From Oricola indica (lineage in GTDB: Bacteria > Pseudomonadota > Alphaproteobacteria > Rhizobiales > Rhizobiaceae), in contig NZ_JAINFJ010000008.1 in the NCBI RefSeq assembly GCF_019966595.1, positions 62,001 to 126,000 on the forward strand: DNA of 64,000 nucleotides. Direction: 5' to 3'. The position numbers and the translations under genes were made by a program. The notes beneath the pieces were generated by a model. It did not search any database. It saw only the letters and a list, made by a program, of their open reading frames with translations, and was not told the origin of the DNA. Shown here piece by piece: positions 45,864 through 57,739 of the stretch; position 1 is the first letter of the stretch, and each line of letters begins with the position of its first letter.

Positions 45864-47426
45864 ATGACACGATCATCCGAAATATCCAATGAACCGGCAC
45901 GCCTGGCGAGCTACCGCAAGGCGGCCAAGTCCCTGAAGCGCGCAGTACGCAACGGCGAGGGCGAGGCGCTGGCGCGCATAGCCATGACCGGTAAGCCCGC
46001 GTCGGCAATCCGCCATGCCGACTGCCTCCACGCAATCGCCCGCGAGGCGGGATATGGAAGCTGGCCGGCGTTGAAATTCGACATCGAGACCCGGGCGCTC
46101 GACCGGGAAGGCCGCCAGCGGCGGCTGGCGCAGGCGCTTTTCGAGGGCTGGAAACCGCAGGCCGAACGGTTGCTCGAAAGCGATCCGTCGCTTGCCGGCG
46201 GGCATCTCGGCCTGAAGGCGGCGCTCTATGACCGGCAGGCCGTGGCGGCCATACTCGAAAGAGACCCCGATGCGGCGACGCGACGGTTCGGAAGCCGTTC
46301 GCCTATCCTGTTCCTGACATTTTCGCGTTACTGGCGGATGTGGCCGGAAAGCGCTGATGACGCGATCGCCGTCGCCGATCTTCTGATCGAAAGCGGCGCG
46401 GACATCGACGACACGATGCCGGCCGATCCGCGCGAACCCGAGGGATTCAAGCTCTCCGCGCTCTATGGAGCGCTCGGCCATTCCGGACATGTGAAGCTGG
46501 CGCGACATCTGCTGGAGCGGGGGGCGACCCCGAACGACAACGAGTCCTTCTATCATGCGTGCGAACTCGGCCATCTCGACGGCATTCGCCTGCTGATGGA
46601 GCATGGTGCGACGCTCGACGGCACCAATGCCTTCTTCCGCATGCTCGATTTCGACAATCTGGAAGGCGCGCGGATGATGCTCGACTATGGCGCGGACCCG
46701 AACGAATGCCCGACCCAGTGGATGGTCGCGCATCGAAGCGAACGGGGCAATTCGCTCCATCACGCCATCAGGCGGGGCAGGGATGGCCGTTTCGTCGATC
46801 TCCTGCTGGATGCCGGCGCCGACCCTTCCGCGCTATATCTTGGTCATACCGCCTACGCGCTCGCCCGGATCTACGGCAACCGGGACGCCGCACGGGCGCT
46901 TGAGGAGAGGGGAGCGGCGTCGCCGCTTGCCGAGAATGAGCGATTCCTGGCGGCGGCAGTGGATGGGGATATGGCGGCTGTAGATGCTTTCAGGCACCGC
47001 TCGCGCGAACTGATCGCATCGCTGCATCCGGAGGAACAGGCGCTTCATATAGAAGTCGCGCGCATGGCCGGAGGTCTCGAACGTCTGAAGGCGCTTGTGG
47101 CTGCCGGCTTCGATCCCGACTATCGCGACCGGCAAGAGAACATCACGGCGCTTCACGGGGCCGCTTGGTTCGGGTTGGCGGATCATGTCGCTTTCCTGCT
47201 GCAATTTCCGCAGGATCTGGAACATCGCAACGTCCATGGAGCGAACGCACTTGGCACGGCGATCCACGGTTCGACGAATTGTCCGGAAGCGGCGGCCGGT
47301 GATTACGAGCGCACGGTCGAATTGCTGATCGAAGCGGGATGCTCGATCAATCCGGATCGCGGTGACCTGCTGATGGGAAGCGAAGCGGTTACGGCATTTA
47401 TCGAGGCGGCACTGGCCGAAACGTGA
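45864..47426 (+). CDS. Ankyrin-repeat protein
   Basis: The 520-residue protein has an N-terminal helical part (MTRSSEISNEPARLASYRKAAKSLKRAVRNGEG) and many ankyrin-like units from about residue 90: VADLLIESGADIDDT, KLARHLLERGATPND, GIRLLMEHGATLDGT, GARMMLDYGADPNE, FVDLLLDAGADPSAL, LHGAAWFGLADHVAFLL and VELLIEAGCSINPD. Ankyrin repeats mediate protein binding. No signal peptide or catalytic domain is seen, so it is probably cytoplasmic, with unknown partners. A short frame of 23 codons overlaps its start (ATGA). Confidence 0.88.
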   Translation: MTRSSEISNEPARLASYRKAAKSLKRAVRNGEGEALARIAMTGKPASAIRHADCLHAIAREAGYGSWPALKFDIETRALDREGRQRRLAQALFEGWKPQAERLLESDPSLAGGHLGLKAALYDRQAVAAILERDPDAATRRFGSRSPILFLTFSRYWRMWPESADDAIAVADLLIESGADIDDTMPADPREPEGFKLSALYGALGHSGHVKLARHLLERGATPNDNESFYHACELGHLDGIRLLMEHGATLDGTNAFFRMLDFDNLEGARMMLDYGADPNECPTQWMVAHRSERGNSLHHAIRRGRDGRFVDLLLDAGADPSALYLGHTAYALARIYGNRDAARALEERGAASPLAENERFLAAAVDGDMAAVDAFRHRSRELIASLHPEEQALHIEVARMAGGLERLKALVAAGFDPDYRDRQENITALHGAAWFGLADHVAFLLQFPQDLEHRNVHGANALGTAIHGSTNCPEAAAGDYERTVELLIEAGCSINPDRGDLLMGSEAVTAFIEAALAET

Positions 47427-47439
47427 CGGTCGCGCGGCA

Positions 47440-48189
47440 TCAGCTGATGCCGCGCACCCACGAAAAGGCGCGGCGGATCTCCGCCTCGCCGTCCTGCTCG
47501 AACCACTTGCCGTGCGCGATGACGACCTTGTCCGGATGACAGTCGATCATCCACTCGATAACGGGGCGCAGCCTGTCATGATGCCCGGCGAAGGTGGCGC
47601 GCATGTCGCGCGGCGCGCGCCCGTTCGGCGCCATCACGCCGATCAACTTGTACATGAACCGTGCGAGCCATCCGTGCAGGCGCTTGTCCTCGAAGTTTTC
47701 GATCAGGTCGGTCAGGATCAGCACCCGGGACGCCTTGTGGAAGAAGACGACTTCTTCGAGAACTTTGCTGCCGCGCGCGATGCGCTGATCGATTACCGGG
47801 GCCCAGTCGTCCGGGGGCAAATCGGAGAGATCGTCGGTGAAGGCCACCTCAGAGCGTTTGCGCACGTTTGGAGAGGCCCAGACCTTCGCGTCCGGAAACC
47901 GCTCCGCCCAGGCGCCGATCGATACGTGATGTATCGCGTTGGGCGAGACGAGATGCCTGACCGGCCCCAGGGCCTCGACCGCAGCCAGCAGGCTTTCGTC
48001 GGGGTGCGTTGGCGAATGCAGCCACAATCCGCCATCGGGCAGGCGGACGATCGTCATGCGGGTGGGGAAGGGCCATTTGACCGGAATGCCGTATCCCCAT
48101 TGCAAAACCGGCCCGTTCACGATCCATATGTCGGGGCCGATCGCGATCGGTGTGTTCAGGGGCTCGTAGGGATCGTAGCTGCCGACCAT
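47440..48189 (-). CDS. DUF4336 domain protein
   Basis: The 249-residue product carries the DUF4336 pattern: [93 protein letters not shown], and [17 protein letters not shown]. The region HSPTHPDE and NAIHH resembles the metal site of metallo-beta-lactamase-fold hydrolases. Substrate unknown. It is divergent from rpsD and convergent with the ankyrin gene. Confidence 0.9.
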   Translation of the reverse strand: MVGSYDPYEPLNTPIAIGPDIWIVNGPVLQWGYGIPVKWPFPTRMTIVRLPDGGLWLHSPTHPDESLLAAVEALGPVRHLVSPNAIHHVSIGAWAERFPDAKVWASPNVRKRSEVAFTDDLSDLPPDDWAPVIDQRIARGSKVLEEVVFFHKASRVLILTDLIENFEDKRLHGWLARFMYKLIGVMAPNGRAPRDMRATFAGHHDRLRPVIEWMIDCHPDKVVIAHGKWFEQDGEAEIRRAFSWVRGIS

Positions 48190-48281
48190 GCGATGTTCCT
48201 CTTAGCGGGATTCGTCGCCGGAAATTTGCATGCGCGGGCAAGGTCTGTCGACAGCGCCTGGATCCGAAAAAACCGCAAAGC

Positions 48282-48347
48282 TTGACTATCCGCCGATTGC
48301 TTTATAAAGACCCGGCAGTGCAGGGCTTTCGGCCCTGCATTTTATTT
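48282..48347 (+). promoter_or_regulatory. rpsD promoter followed by a terminator-like hairpin
   Basis: TTGACT (48282-48287) and TATAAA (48303-48308), 15 bp apart (or TAAAGA, 17 bp), form a promoter. Directly after the expected transcript start lies TGCAGGGC/GCCCTGCA (48319-48326, 48332-48339) with a 5-nt loop and TTTTATTT. This is a textbook intrinsic terminator at +5 to +35 of the rpsD transcript, some 135 bp upstream of the rpsD ATG. It may attenuate transcription or cap the 5' end. A second hairpin (GTCCGG/CCGGAC) lies nearer the gene. Confidence 0.7.
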
Positions 48348-48482
48348 GACGTATCCCGTGGACAGTATCGCAATGCGTGCGTGGGCTGTCCTGTCAGTCG
48401 GCGAAAAAGGCCGGCAGAGGAGGGTGCGTTTCCTTCGGTCCGGGACGTTGGTTCCGGACACAACCGTTTGAAAGGAAATGCG

Positions 48483-49100
48483 ATGAGCAAGCGCGAATCG
48501 TCCAAGTACAAAATCGACCGCCGCATGGGCGAAAACATCTGGGGCCGTCCGAAGTCCCCGGTCAACCGCCGTGAATACGGCCCCGGCCAGCACGGCCAGC
48601 GCCGCAAGGGCAAGCTGTCCGATTTCGGCGTTCAGCTGCGCGCCAAGCAGAAGCTCAAGGGCTACTACGGCGACATCTCCGAAAAGCAGTTCCGCAAGGT
48701 CTATGAGGAAGCATCGCGTCGCAAGGGCGATACGCCGGAGCTTCTGATCGGCCTCCTGGAAAGCCGCCTCGACGCCATCGTCTACCGTGCGAAATTCGTT
48801 CCGACGATCTTCGCCGCGCGCCAGTTCGTCAATCACGGCCATGTCTTGGTCAACGGCACGCGCACGAATATCCCGTCTTTCCGCTGCCGCGTGGGTGACG
48901 TGATCGAAATCCGCGAGAAGTCGAAGCAGATGGCACTCGTTCTCGAAGCGACCCAGCTCGCCGAACGCGACGTGCCGGACTATATCGACGCCGACCACAA
49001 CAAGATGGTCGCGACCTTCGCGCGCGTTCCCGCGCTCGGCGACGTACCGTATCCGGTGCAGATGGAACCGAACCTCGTGGTCGAGTTCTACTCGCGATAA
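48483..49100 (+). CDS. rpsD: 30S ribosomal protein S4
   Basis: S4 nucleates 16S rRNA folding in 30S assembly and in many bacteria represses its own operon. The 205-residue protein starts [21 protein letters not shown] and has [31 protein letters not shown] and an S4 RNA-binding domain ([34 protein letters not shown]). The ATG at 48483 has GAAAGGAAA upstream. It is monocistronic, with a hairpin leader upstream and a strong terminator downstream, unlike the alpha operon location of E. coli. Confidence 0.97.
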   Translation: MSKRESSKYKIDRRMGENIWGRPKSPVNRREYGPGQHGQRRKGKLSDFGVQLRAKQKLKGYYGDISEKQFRKVYEEASRRKGDTPELLIGLLESRLDAIVYRAKFVPTIFAARQFVNHGHVLVNGTRTNIPSFRCRVGDVIEIREKSKQMALVLEATQLAERDVPDYIDADHNKMVATFARVPALGDVPYPVQMEPNLVVEFYSR

Positions 49101-49128
49101 GCCCGACGGCCATCGCGGACATCATTCG

Positions 49129-49157
49129 AACGGGACGGCATTCGCTGTCCCGTTTTT
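49129..49157 (+). terminator. Intrinsic terminator of rpsD
   Basis: AACGGGAC (49129-49136) and GTCCCGTT (49147-49154) with a 10-nt loop, followed by TTT. It ends the rpsD transcript. Confidence 0.88.
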
Positions 49158-49250
49158 GCTTTGGGTGGGGCAGCTTCGCCATTTGCGCGACTGCGCATTT
49201 CATATGATCGACAACGCGTGTCTGATACGTGGAACCGGAGGAGTGGGGAT

Positions 49251-50747
49251 ATGACATCGGAATTGAAGCCGTCCCATGCGCGCGTCCCGCTGCTGGCTTA
49301 CGCGCTCCTGTTTGCGATTTTCCTGTTCTGGACTGCTTACGGCCAGTGGTCCCAATACAATCTCGACCAGTTCGCGGACATGGTCGAGAACCACGCATGG
49401 GGCATTCGCTGGCAACTCGGAAACGTAAACCATCCGCCGCTCTTCGGCTGGATCACGGCCGCATGGTTCAAGATATTCCCGCGCACCGATCTTGCGTATC
49501 GCTTCCTCGCCGCGGCAAATATCGCCGTCAGCTTTCTCGTGATGCTGCACATCGCCAAGCGGTTCCTGAATTCGCGACAGATTGTCGTCGCCCTGGCAGT
49601 GGCGCTCGCGCTTCCTCTCCTTGGCTTCATGTCCCTGACTTACAACGCCAATTCGGCGATGTTGCCGTTCTGGGCGCTGTCATTTCTTGCCTATCTGCGG
49701 ATCCTCGAAAAAGGACGGATCCCCGACGCATTGCAGTTGGGGCTCTGGACAGCCCTCGCCATGCTTTCGAAGTATCTTTCGGCGGTCTTGCTGCTCGCGA
49801 TCCTTGTGCATTCGCTTGCCGATCCCTCCGCGCGTCGCCTGTGGCGGAGTGCCTTGCCAGTCGCTGCGGCTGCTGTCTTCGGCGTCGTGCTCATGCCGCA
49901 TCTTGTCTGGCTGTATAGAAACGATTTCACCTCATTCGAATTCGCGGTCGCCAAGCAGGGCGCGCGTACCGCGTCGAATATCCTTGGGAGCCAAGTCGAG
50001 TTCTTTTTCGCGCAGGTGCTGTACGCCCTTCCGGGTTTCGGCGTGGCCGCGCTTCACCGGCGTTGGCGCGACGGGCAACCGTTGTTCGCCATGCACCAGT
50101 TCATGGCGCTGACCGAAACCGCACGCGGGCGCGCCTTGCTTTCGGTCGGGCTGCTGCCAATTCCCCTTACCATGCTGCTCGGGCTCGTCGTCTGGGCGCC
50201 GCTCACCAGCAACTGGTCGGTCCCGTTCTTCATTTTCGCGCCGATCCTCATCGTTTTGCAGTTGCCCGCGCCGCTTGTCGATCGGCATCCGAGGACGGCG
50301 CCGGTGTTCATCATAGGGTTCATTGCGTGCCTGCTGGCGCTGTCGCCTTTCATTCGCAGTATAGTGCTCTCGCAGGGACGCGCGAATTCGGACTTGCCGG
50401 TGGCGGATATCATTCACGAAGCGGACGACGTCTGGTTCGACATCACCGGCGCGCCGCTGATGTATACGAATGGCGACCGGATTCTCGCCTTCGGCGCAAC
50501 GTTCTATTCGCGTTTCAAGCCCATGGCGTTCAACGAAAACGCACTCGTGCGGGGCGACTGGATCACGCGCGACGATATCGCCGAGCACGGATACATGATC
50601 CTGTGCCTGAGTGAGAGCTGTGCGGACAGGCCGGATTTCGAGGACAGGGGTGAGATCAAGCGGGTTCTGACCGTTCCGCCTCCCAAGGGGGCGTCTCGGA
50701 AAAGCGATTACGCCATCACCGTCTTTATTCGGCCGCCCGAGGGTTGA
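49251..50747 (+). CDS. Glycosyltransferase family 39-like (ArnT/Pmt type) membrane protein
   Basis: The 498-residue product has about eleven hydrophobic helices, beginning VPLLAYALLFAIFLFWTAYG, with the GT-C-type first loop LDQFADMVENHAWGIRWQLGNVNHPPLFGWITAAWFKIFP, including NHPPL as in ArnT-like enzymes. The C-terminal part is a soluble, presumably periplasmic region (from about residue 410). Such enzymes use polyprenyl-phosphate sugars to glycosylate lipids or proteins. Substrate unknown. GGAGGAG precedes the ATG at 49251. Confidence 0.85.
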   Translation: MTSELKPSHARVPLLAYALLFAIFLFWTAYGQWSQYNLDQFADMVENHAWGIRWQLGNVNHPPLFGWITAAWFKIFPRTDLAYRFLAAANIAVSFLVMLHIAKRFLNSRQIVVALAVALALPLLGFMSLTYNANSAMLPFWALSFLAYLRILEKGRIPDALQLGLWTALAMLSKYLSAVLLLAILVHSLADPSARRLWRSALPVAAAAVFGVVLMPHLVWLYRNDFTSFEFAVAKQGARTASNILGSQVEFFFAQVLYALPGFGVAALHRRWRDGQPLFAMHQFMALTETARGRALLSVGLLPIPLTMLLGLVVWAPLTSNWSVPFFIFAPILIVLQLPAPLVDRHPRTAPVFIIGFIACLLALSPFIRSIVLSQGRANSDLPVADIIHEADDVWFDITGAPLMYTNGDRILAFGATFYSRFKPMAFNENALVRGDWITRDDIAEHGYMILCLSESCADRPDFEDRGEIKRVLTVPPPKGASRKSDYAITVFIRPPEG

Positions 50748-50807
50748 CGGCGATAGCGCCATGCGCACGAATCCAGACACTTCGAAGGCATCCCGGGAGC
50801 ACATGAA

Positions 50808-51701
50808 ATGAACCTGCAGACACCGGTCGCAGCGCCGATGCAACCGACCTCCGACGATCCGTCCGCGCCGGTGCATCCGCTCTTTGCGGATACGCCGGGG
50901 TCTGTCGAGTTCCGAAAACTCAGAAAACGCCTGCTGCGCAACATGCGCCAGGCGATCGACGATTTCGCGATGGTGAAGCCGGGCGACCGCTGGCTCGTCG
51001 GTCTCTCTGGCGGAAAGGACTCCTTCGGGCTTCTCGCGCTGCTGCTCGACCTGAAATGGCGCGGACTTCTGCCGGTCGACCTGCTGGCCTGCAATCTCGA
51101 TCAGGGCCAGCCGAGTTTCCCAAAACACATCCTGCCAGACTGGCTGGCGAAATACGGGATCGAACATCGCATCGAGTATCAGGACACCTATTCGGTCGTC
51201 ACGGACAAGATCCCGGAAAACCGGACCTATTGCTCGCTATGCTCCCGTCTGCGCCGCGGCCATCTCTACCGGGTTGCGCGCGAGGAGGGGTGCTCGGCGC
51301 TTATCCTGGGGCATCACCGGGAAGATATCCTCGAAACCTTCTTCATGAACCTGTTCCATGGCGGTCGGCTCGCCGCCATGCCGCCGAAGCTGCTCAATGA
51401 TGAAGGCGACGTGATGGTGATGCGGCCGCTGTCCTACTGCGCCGAGGCCGACCTCGAGAAATTCGCTGCCGGCATGCGGTTCCCGATCATACCCTGCGAT
51501 CTGTGCGGATCGCAGGACGGCCTCCAGCGCAACGCGATGAAGGCGATGCTCGCGGATATCGAGAAGCGCATGCCCGGCCGCAAGGATACGATGATCCGGG
51601 CCATGACGACTGTCCGTCCGAGCCATCTGCTGGACCGTTCGCTGTTCGATTTCGCATCCCTGTCGACGAACAACGGCGGTGGCCAGTCGAACGATCAGTG
51701 A
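50808..51701 (+). CDS. ttcA: tRNA 2-thiocytidine(32) biosynthesis protein TtcA
   Basis: TtcA thiolates cytidine 32 in tRNA using a [4Fe-4S] cluster and ATP. The 297-residue protein has the PP-loop SGGKDS at residues 67-72 and two CxxC pairs, Cys142/Cys145 (YCSLC) and Cys230/Cys233 (CDLCGSQ); three of these would coordinate the cluster. [19 protein letters not shown] is conserved. A rightward gene that converges on the MFS exporter with a 7-bp overlap. Confidence 0.95.
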   Translation: MNLQTPVAAPMQPTSDDPSAPVHPLFADTPGSVEFRKLRKRLLRNMRQAIDDFAMVKPGDRWLVGLSGGKDSFGLLALLLDLKWRGLLPVDLLACNLDQGQPSFPKHILPDWLAKYGIEHRIEYQDTYSVVTDKIPENRTYCSLCSRLRRGHLYRVAREEGCSALILGHHREDILETFFMNLFHGGRLAAMPPKLLNDEGDVMVMRPLSYCAEADLEKFAAGMRFPIIPCDLCGSQDGLQRNAMKAMLADIEKRMPGRKDTMIRAMTTVRPSHLLDRSLFDFASLSTNNGGGQSNDQ

Positions 51702-52948
51702 GAGGGCGCGTCACCCGGATTGCTGAAAAGCTTTCCCTTTTCCGCGACGAGCACCAGCAAGAGCGTGATGAACGACATCAAGGCGCTGCCCGCGATCAGG
51801 GGCAGGGCCGTCCCGTCGAATGCCTGACCGATGGCCGCGCCGGCGAGGCCTCCGCCGACAGTCTGCGTGAACCCGAGCACCGATGAGGCCGTTCCCGCGA
51901 CTTTCCCAAGCGGTTCCATGGCGATGGAATTGAAATTCGCGCCGATGAGGCCGAACAGCGGCATGATCACGATCAGGACGGTCATGAAAAGCCAGAGCGG
52001 CACGTCGTGGGTGAAAAACCAGAGCGATGCGATGGTGGACAGGACGAGGTGGGCGATGAGCGCGCCATGCGACAGGCGGCGCATGCCGATCCGTTGAACG
52101 ATCCGCGCATTGAGGAAGGATGCGGCCGACATGAACGCCGCGCCGACCGCCATCGCCAGCGGGAAATAGGCGTGCAGGCCGTAGACTTCCCCGAGAATCG
52201 GCTGCGCCAGATTCAGGAATGCGAACAGCGACCCGAAGAAGAATGCCGTTCCCACCGTGTAGAACAGCGAAATCCGGTTGGAGACGACGAGTTGGAAGCC
52301 CCTGAGAACCGGGCCGACCGCGAGCTCCCTGCGGTTTTCCGGATTGAGCGTTTCCGGCATGCGCATCGCGGTCCACACCGTCATGGCCACGGCGAGCAGC
52401 GCCATGAACCAGAAGATGTGTTGCCAAGGGCCGATCATGATGATTCCCTGACCGACAAACGGTGCGATGATCGGGACGACCATGAATACCATCATCACAA
52501 GCGACATGGTGGAAGCCATGGTCCGGCCGGAATGCGTGTCGCGCACCATGGCCAGCGCGATCACCCGCGTTGCCGCTGCTCCGAGCCCCTGGACGAAGCG
52601 AAAGACGAGGACGAGTTCGAATGTCGGCGCGAATGACCCGGCAATCGCGCAGGCGATATAGATCGCAAGCCCGATGAACAGCGGTATACGCCGGCCGAAG
52701 CGGTCTGAGATCGGGCCGAAGAACAACTGCGCCGAGCCGAAACCCAGCACGTAAGACAGCAGCAGATACTGAACGCTGTTGCCGTCGATCGAATAGGCCG
52801 ATGCAATATTCGGAAATGCCGGGAGAAGAATGTCGATCGCCAGCGCGTTGAGCGCCATCAGTCCCGCGACGATGGCGATGAATTCGACTCGCGGCACGCG
52901 CATGTCCGCGAGTTGCTCCGTAACGGGCCCGGTGGATTTTTCCTGCAT
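51695..52948 (-). CDS. MFS transporter of the Bcr/CflA drug-export family
   Basis: The 417-residue protein has twelve hydrophobic helices and Bcr/CflA features: [51 protein letters not shown] with the MFS motif A loop, [22 protein letters not shown] and [12 protein letters not shown] with a C-terminal proton-antiport motif C-like stretch. It probably exports drugs or metabolites by proton antiport. It follows ytoQ by 10 bp, so both share a transcript. Confidence 0.93.
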   Translation of the reverse strand: MQEKSTGPVTEQLADMRVPRVEFIAIVAGLMALNALAIDILLPAFPNIASAYSIDGNSVQYLLLSYVLGFGSAQLFFGPISDRFGRRIPLFIGLAIYIACAIAGSFAPTFELVLVFRFVQGLGAAATRVIALAMVRDTHSGRTMASTMSLVMMVFMVVPIIAPFVGQGIIMIGPWQHIFWFMALLAVAMTVWTAMRMPETLNPENRRELAVGPVLRGFQLVVSNRISLFYTVGTAFFFGSLFAFLNLAQPILGEVYGLHAYFPLAMAVGAAFMSAASFLNARIVQRIGMRRLSHGALIAHLVLSTIASLWFFTHDVPLWLFMTVLIVIMPLFGLIGANFNSIAMEPLGKVAGTASSVLGFTQTVGGGLAGAAIGQAFDGTALPLIAGSALMSFITLLLVLVAEKGKLFSNPGDAPSH

Positions 52949-52958
52949 GGGGTCGTGC

Positions 52959-53441
52959 CTATTCCGCCGCAGCGGCCTGTTCGGTGTAGCCGGCGAGTTC
53001 GCCGTTCAAGACGTAGCGGAGAATCTCGACGACCTGTTCGGGGGTCTTCGTCACAGCGAGCGCGGCGGCGTCGACTTCCTTGAGCGCATGGGCGTGTTCG
53101 TCCTGATGCATGACGATAAGCGGCTTGCCCAATGCACTCGCATAGCCAGCGTCGAATGCCGCGTTCCACTGCTTGTATTTCTCGCCGAACCGCACGACGA
53201 CGACATCGGCTTTCCCGATCAGCGTGCGCGTGCGTATCGCGTTGACCTGGGCGCCCTTGTGATCGTGCCAGAACTTGTTCGGCTCTGCGCCAAGAATGGC
53301 GACGCCGCAGTCGTCGGATGCCTCGTGGTGCGTGACCGGGCCGGTCAGGGTTACGGGCAGGCCCGCATCCTTCACGCCCTTTTCGATCTGCGCGCGCCAG
53401 TCTGTGTGGATTTCACCGGATAGGTAGACGGTCCAGGTCAT
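52959..53441 (-). CDS. ytoQ: YtoQ family protein
   Basis: The 160-residue product starts MTWTVYLSGEIHTDWR with AAGGAGC upstream, and contains TLTGPVTHHEASDDCGVAILG, FWHDHKGAQVNAIRTRTLIGKADVVVVRFGEKYKQWNAAFDAGYASALGKPLIVMH, the pattern of the YtoQ family, whose fold is related to nucleoside 2-deoxyribosyltransferases. Catalytic activity has not been shown for the family. It is cotranscribed with the MFS gene. Confidence 0.9.
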   Translation of the reverse strand: MTWTVYLSGEIHTDWRAQIEKGVKDAGLPVTLTGPVTHHEASDDCGVAILGAEPNKFWHDHKGAQVNAIRTRTLIGKADVVVVRFGEKYKQWNAAFDAGYASALGKPLIVMHQDEHAHALKEVDAAALAVTKTPEQVVEILRYVLNGELAGYTEQAAAAE

Positions 53442-53553
53442 CGTCGTGCTCCTTCGCCCGTGGAATAAGGCCAATGGCATCCGCCTGTCCATCGCCGGGC
53501 GCGATTATTTCCCGAGATGGATCGTTTCCGAATAAGCGACAGCGGACAGAGCG

Positions 53554-54630
53554 TCAGCCGGCAGGCGCCCAGTCGATCCAGCGCCCGTGATAGTCGCCCC
53601 GGCCTAGGGGCAATGTCTCGCCGTCTGCGCTATCGCCGTTCCACAGCGTCACGGAAAGTGCGGCGCCGTCCGGTTTCCCGTCGGGCTCGAAGCGAAGCCA
53701 TGCGAGCGGCGCGTAGGCTGTTGCGCGTGTGCCGGCATCTTTGATGAGCGCCGCCACCGCACCCTGTTCGGCCGCCGGCATGTACTGCCACATGATGGTG
53801 TGGAAGATCACGTGGAGATGTCCCGTCCGTGGCATATTCAGCCGTCCTGCGAGGAAGCGCCCGGCGTCCGCCGTTTCGACCTGCGGCGGGAAATCCTTGG
53901 CGATTCGAAGCGCGCCGTTCAGCCGGTCGAGACGGGTGGTCTGGTCTGCCCAGACATAGGAGCGCAACCGAAGACGATCCTCTTCGCGGTCGATCGGGAT
54001 CGGCGCGATATCGCAGCCGGCACTTTCTGCGACAGTGACCGGAACCGGGGCAGGAGGCGTTCCGCCGCGCCATTCGCAAGGCAGCACGACCGGCGAATTC
54101 TCATCGCCCCATGTCCAGCTTCCGTAGTCGTAGCGGTAGCGGTGCCAGTTCTGGTTCAGGCCGGCGCTCGACCCTATCTCCGAGACCGCGAGCGGCAGCC
54201 CGCAACGCTTCGCGAGCCAAAGAAAGGCGGGCAGCAGGACTGCCGAACGAGCTGTCTCGTTGGTTTGCGGCGGGCTGTCGAGAAACTGTGCGATAAATTC
54301 GCCGTGTCGCGTCACGGCGCCGAACACTGCTTCGGCAAGCACATCTTTCGCCGCCTCGGTGGGCGGGTAGACGGCGGCCAATTCCGGGTCACGGCCTTCC
54401 AGCACCAGAGAATGCAGTGCCCCGGTCAGGCGCAGCGGCAACGCGTCGCCGACAGGGGCGAGATTGCCGCTCCAGCCGGCGAGCCGGTCATGAACCGGGC
54501 CGTGAGGTAGGCCCTTGGCCGTGATCAGCCCGCAAAGCGCTGCCGTGAAGGGCGATCCGAGCCGCTCACATGATTTTTCCTGTTTCGCAAATGAACCGGC
54601 GACCCCTTCCGGGAGCGGCATGGGAGGCAT
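53554..54630 (-). CDS. DUF2332 domain protein
   Basis: The 358-residue product has the DUF2332 features: AKQEKSCERLGSPFTAALCGLIT at the N-terminus, NETARSAVLLPAFLWLA, ELGSSAGLNQNWHRYRYDYG-like SEIGSSAGLNQNWHRYRYDYG and VIFHTIMWQYMPAAEQ near the C-terminus. The GSSAGL segment resembles the AdoMet site of methyltransferases, but activity is untested. The gene follows grxD by 23 bp. Confidence 0.88.
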   Translation of the reverse strand: MPPMPLPEGVAGSFAKQEKSCERLGSPFTAALCGLITAKGLPHGPVHDRLAGWSGNLAPVGDALPLRLTGALHSLVLEGRDPELAAVYPPTEAAKDVLAEAVFGAVTRHGEFIAQFLDSPPQTNETARSAVLLPAFLWLAKRCGLPLAVSEIGSSAGLNQNWHRYRYDYGSWTWGDENSPVVLPCEWRGGTPPAPVPVTVAESAGCDIAPIPIDREEDRLRLRSYVWADQTTRLDRLNGALRIAKDFPPQVETADAGRFLAGRLNMPRTGHLHVIFHTIMWQYMPAAEQGAVAALIKDAGTRATAYAPLAWLRFEPDGKPDGAALSVTLWNGDSADGETLPLGRGDYHGRWIDWAPAG

Positions 54631-54653
54631 GTCGCCATGCCCACCGGTTCCGG

Positions 54654-54989
54654 TCAGGCCGCACCCTTTGAGGCGACGCCTTTTTCTTGGAAGTGACCCT
54701 GCAATTCACCGGCCTGGAACATTTCGCGGATGATGTCGCAACCGCCGACGAATTCGCCCTTCACGTAGAGCTGCGGAATGGTCGGCCAGTTGGAATAATC
54801 CTTGATTCCCTGGCGAATATCGTCGTCCGCGAGCACGTTGATGCCCTTGTAGTCGACGCCGAGGTAATCGAGGATCTGGACAACCTGTCCGGAAAAACCG
54901 CATTGCGGGAAGCCCGGCGTGCCCTTCATGAAAAGGACGACGTCGTTGGATTTGACTTCCTGGTCGATGAAGTCGTTGATTCCGCTCAT
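54654..54989 (-). CDS. grxD: Monothiol glutaredoxin (Grx4 type)
   Basis: The 111-residue protein has the CGFS active site starting at Cys30 (GFPQCGFSG), the glutathione-binding motif around [23 protein letters not shown], and typical length. CGFS glutaredoxins bind [2Fe-2S] clusters with glutathione and pair with BolA proteins in Fe-S and iron homeostasis. The bolA gene lies 147 bp upstream on the same strand, in line with partnership. Confidence 0.96.
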   Translation of the reverse strand: MSGINDFIDQEVKSNDVVLFMKGTPGFPQCGFSGQVVQILDYLGVDYKGINVLADDDIRQGIKDYSNWPTIPQLYVKGEFVGGCDIIREMFQAGELQGHFQEKGVASKGAA

Positions 54990-55136
54990 AATCTCATCCT
55001 TTGTCTCACCGGATGCGAGATCCGGTCGATTTTCGGTTTGTTCTATATATTGCGGCTGCGCTTTATTTCACAACCCGGATGCATCTTTACCGATGCGGGC
55101 GGGCGGCGCTGCGGCAACCGGCGGCTTCAGCCGAGC

Positions 55137-55370
55137 CTATTCAGGCGCACTCGTCTGCAGCGCAAGCGCGTGGAGAACACCGCCCATGTTTCCCTCGAGC
55201 GCCTGATAGACCATCTGGTGCTGCTGCACGCGCGACTTGCCGCGAAAACTCTCGGACACGACTTCGGCCGCATAGTGATCGCCATCGCCCGCGAGATCGC
55301 GGATCGTCACGGTGGCGTCCGGAATTCCGGCCTTGATCATTTTCTCGATGTCCGAGGCGTTCATGGGCAT
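55137..55370 (-). CDS. bolA: BolA family protein
   Basis: The 77-residue protein shows the small BolA fold: ASDIEKMIKAGIPDATVTIRDLAGDGDHYAAEVVSESFRGKSRVQQHQMVYQALEGNMGGVLHALALQT, with the conserved RVQQHQMVY helix and a His (GDHY) that, with grxD, can bind a [2Fe-2S] cluster. It is separated from purL by 12 bp and is likely cotranscribed with it. Confidence 0.95.
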   Translation of the reverse strand: MPMNASDIEKMIKAGIPDATVTIRDLAGDGDHYAAEVVSESFRGKSRVQQHQMVYQALEGNMGGVLHALALQTSAPE

Positions 55371-55382
55371 CAGTGCGGTCTC

Positions 55383-57620
<2,238 letters not shown>

Positions 57621-57739
57621 GTGGGCGATCGTCTCGCGAGGTTCGGGCTTGAGGCACGTGCTATCACTCCGCCCGCACGCAGGACAAGCGGTCGCGCCGC
57701 TTTGGATGCGGACAGATGTGGATTGCGGGACGCGGGCCG

